Below are positions 62,604 to 64,000 of a DNA stretch of 64,000 nt, piece by piece (the first letter of the stretch is position 1; the number at the start of each line of letters is the position of its first letter). Where the stretch lies: assembly GCF_003337435.1 (NCBI RefSeq), contig NZ_QPJS01000001.1, positions 450,513-514,512 on the forward strand. Direction: 5' to 3'. The translations under genes were made by a program, and so were the position numbers. This DNA is from Schleiferia thermophila (GTDB lineage Bacteria; Bacteroidota; Bacteroidia; Flavobacteriales; Schleiferiaceae). The notes below the pieces were generated by a model. It saw only the letters and a list, made by a program, of their open reading frames with translations. It did not search any database and was not told where the DNA came from.

Positions 62604-63563
62604 ATGTGGTTTGTTTTTCTCATCCTTTCAATTTTTTCCATCGCGTACGGATTTTGGAATCTATTCAATTCTTTGAGCGGGTTTTTGTCGCGCTGGCAGA
62701 TAAAGCCGGTTATAGCCGGATTCATTGTTTTTTCGGCCATTACTTCCCTTCCAGAAGTATTTGCTGCTGCATATAGCCTCAACCGCCAGTACACCTTGGT
62801 GCCTTTGCCCATGGTGATGGGAAGTAATTTGTTTAACTACACAGTTTTGTTGGCTGTAGTGGTTGTGCTGAAAAGAGTTCGGATCAATGCCACGGCCAGG
62901 GACGAAGATTTTTGGGCAGAAATACTCATTTCCATCGTTTTGTTTTTCAATTTTCTCGAAACACCGGCCATTCATTCTCTTTCTTTGCTGTCGGTGGTGT
63001 TGCTCTTTATCGTGTATGGGTTTCTGGTGCGTAAAAGCAAGTTGAGAAACAGGGAAAAAATGGCTTTTTCGTCGATGGAATTACCACGGCAGCACCACTG
63101 GTGGTTTCTCTTTGCCAAGGGGTTGGTTTTTACGATAGCGGGAGCCATCTTATTGGTTGAGGGTTCGCTCTCTCTTTCGGCCGTTACAGGGATTACTTCC
63201 ATGGTATGGTCCTATGCAGTAAACGGTGCTATTGTAAGCATTCCCGAAATTTTGTTACTTATTTATCTGATCAATGACAATCAGATTTCTGCATCGCTAT
63301 CCACCATAGCAGGTTCAGGGGTGTTTAATTGGGTCATGGGTTTTGCTGTGCCTCAATATTTTTCTGGTCTGGTACTGGATGAAACCTTACATGTACGGAG
63401 CTTGTTTGGTATCTATTATGCCACAATATTTATTGTATTTCTATGGCTTCGCTATAAAGGCAATAAAGAGCTGAAAAAAACGGAAGCCATTGCTTTGATT
63501 TCGCTGTTTTGTCTTTCGGTTTTGGCGGTTTTTTTAGAAGTTAATTTTTGCCAAAACGGGTAG
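62604..63563 (+). CDS. Cation exchanger of the CaCA (sodium/calcium) family
   Basis: 319 residues with about ten helices in two halves. Each half has an alpha repeat: GFIVFSAITSLPEVFAAAYS with MGSNLFNY, and NGAIVSIPEILLLIYLI with STIAGSGVFNWVMG. These carry the acidic residues (Glu in SLPEV and SIPEI) and the GSN/GSG motifs that bind the cation. The expected role is Ca2+ or related cation export driven by Na+ or H+. The first repeat lacks an early helix, so the protein is slightly short. Its 3' end overlaps the convergent kinase gene by 30 bp. Confidence 0.82.
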   Translation: MWFVFLILSIFSIAYGFWNLFNSLSGFLSRWQIKPVIAGFIVFSAITSLPEVFAAAYSLNRQYTLVPLPMVMGSNLFNYTVLLAVVVVLKRVRINATARDEDFWAEILISIVLFFNFLETPAIHSLSLLSVVLLFIVYGFLVRKSKLRNREKMAFSSMELPRQHHWWFLFAKGLVFTIAGAILLVEGSLSLSAVTGITSMVWSYAVNGAIVSIPEILLLIYLINDNQISASLSTIAGSGVFNWVMGFAVPQYFSGLVLDETLHVRSLFGIYYATIFIVFLWLRYKGNKELKKTEAIALISLFCLSVLAVFLEVNFCQNG

Positions 63564-64000
63564 ATATACTTTGAATGTAGAGCCTTTGCCGAGTTCGCTT
63601 TCCAGCTCTACAAATCCATTGTTGAGTTCGGTGTAATTTTTTACGATATACAGTCCGATTCCTGTGGAGCTTTCTCCTTTGGTTGGCTTGGCAGAGAGCC
63701 TTTGGAAGAGGCCAAACATTTTTTGCTTGTCATCTTCTGTAAATCCGGGACCCTGATCCGAAATGCTTATGACTGCATACTCCCTTCCTTTTTTTACGGC
63801 CGATGAAATCACGACCTTCACATTTGAATTTTCAGGGCTATATTTAATGGCATTTGACATCAAATTTTGAAAGACTTCACCCATTTTTCTGGCATCGATG
63901 GTAACCAGATATTTTCCGTCGGTATGATAAGTCATCTGAATGTTTTTTTGCCTGGCGTAGTTGTTCATCAGCTGGTAGTGTTCTTCTACCAATCCGGATA
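63534..64000 (-). CDS. Histidine kinase, C-terminal ATPase part (cut by the window edge)
   Basis: The frame is open to the end of the window, so the N-terminal part is missing. About 155 residues are seen: MGEVFQNLMSNAIKYSP (N box), ISISDQGPGFTEDD (G1), STGIGLYIVKNYTEL (G2-like) and ELGKGSTFKVYLPV. This is the catalytic HATPase_c domain of a two-component sensor kinase; the dimerisation His box lies off the edge. It ends with ...LAKINF, overlapping the end of the convergent exchanger gene. Its partner regulator cannot be told. Confidence 0.88.
   Translation of the reverse strand, partial: SGLVEEHYQLMNNYARQKNIQMTYHTDGKYLVTIDARKMGEVFQNLMSNAIKYSPENSNVKVVISSAVKKGREYAVISISDQGPGFTEDDKQKMFGLFQRLSAKPTKGESSTGIGLYIVKNYTELNNGFVELESELGKGSTFKVYLPVLAKINF

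Noticed and set aside
1-64000. CRISPR arrays, restriction-modification, toxin-antitoxin, prophage or insertion sequences
   Set aside because: Both strands were read for regular direct repeats, transposases, integrases and typical defence genes; none was found.

Overview
The window is a chromosomal stretch of a member of the Bacteroidota; I cannot place it below phylum level. The evidence is a type IX secretion (T9SS) plug protein and a T9SS-type cargo protein, an exosortase F-associated membrane protein with a small PID-CTERM protein, a one-piece SecDF, a one-piece alpha/beta 2-oxoacid dehydrogenase E1, two S46 dipeptidyl-peptidases, and promoters with the Bacteroidota -7 box TAnnTTTG. The tmRNA encodes the tag GNTNYALAA. 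Gene density is high, with many ATGA and TAATG overlaps. No prophage, insertion sequence, CRISPR array or rRNA is visible.

Layout. 1-10 kb: end of lepA, then on the minus strand a UDP-glucuronate decarboxylase, a GC-rich DPP11-type S46 peptidase followed by a GC-rich palindromic non-coding element, a phosphoenolpyruvate carboxylase gene split by one in-frame TAG, sufS, and a DPP7-type S46 peptidase. 10-22 kb: obgE-PAP2-trmD-rimO operon (+), a glycosyltransferase/metallophosphoesterase pair (-), then exosortase F-associated protein-dnaG and ileS (+). 22-30 kb: a five-gene coupled operon (M61 peptidase, M13 peptidase, shortened DXS, acyl-lipid desaturase, Kdo transferase). 30-36 kb: di-haem peroxidase and queE (-), tRNA-Val and tRNA-Met (+), a DUF2490-like protein and aroA (-), and the E1 fusion (+). 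37-46 kb: T9SS plug protein, a YrdC-family gene, M1 peptidase, tmRNA, CBS protein, a broken T9SS cargo gene, a PID-CTERM microprotein and a mannose-1-phosphate guanylyltransferase. 46-57 kb: priA-recR (-), an unknown membrane protein and an EamA transporter (+), and a minus-strand operon of O-antigen ligase, MscS, Ppx/GppA and a Fis-less sigma-54 activator. 57-64 kb: accA, a cyanophycinase-like lipoprotein, secDF, tatA, a CaCA exchanger and the end of a histidine kinase.

How it fits together. Many genes concern the cell envelope and export: T9SS and exosortase parts, SecDF, TatA, LPS and O-antigen synthesis, and lipid desaturation. Five secreted peptidases of four families (two S46, M61, M13, M1) and a cyanophycinase-like hydrolase suggest an organism that lives partly on extracellular protein and peptides. 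The features most worth following are the single TAG in ppc, the T9SS cargo gene with a nonsense codon plus a frameshift, the DXS lacking two conserved blocks, the DnaG that has lost three of four zinc ligands, the exosortase F partner without an adjacent exosortase, and the GC-rich palindromic element after the first S46 gene.
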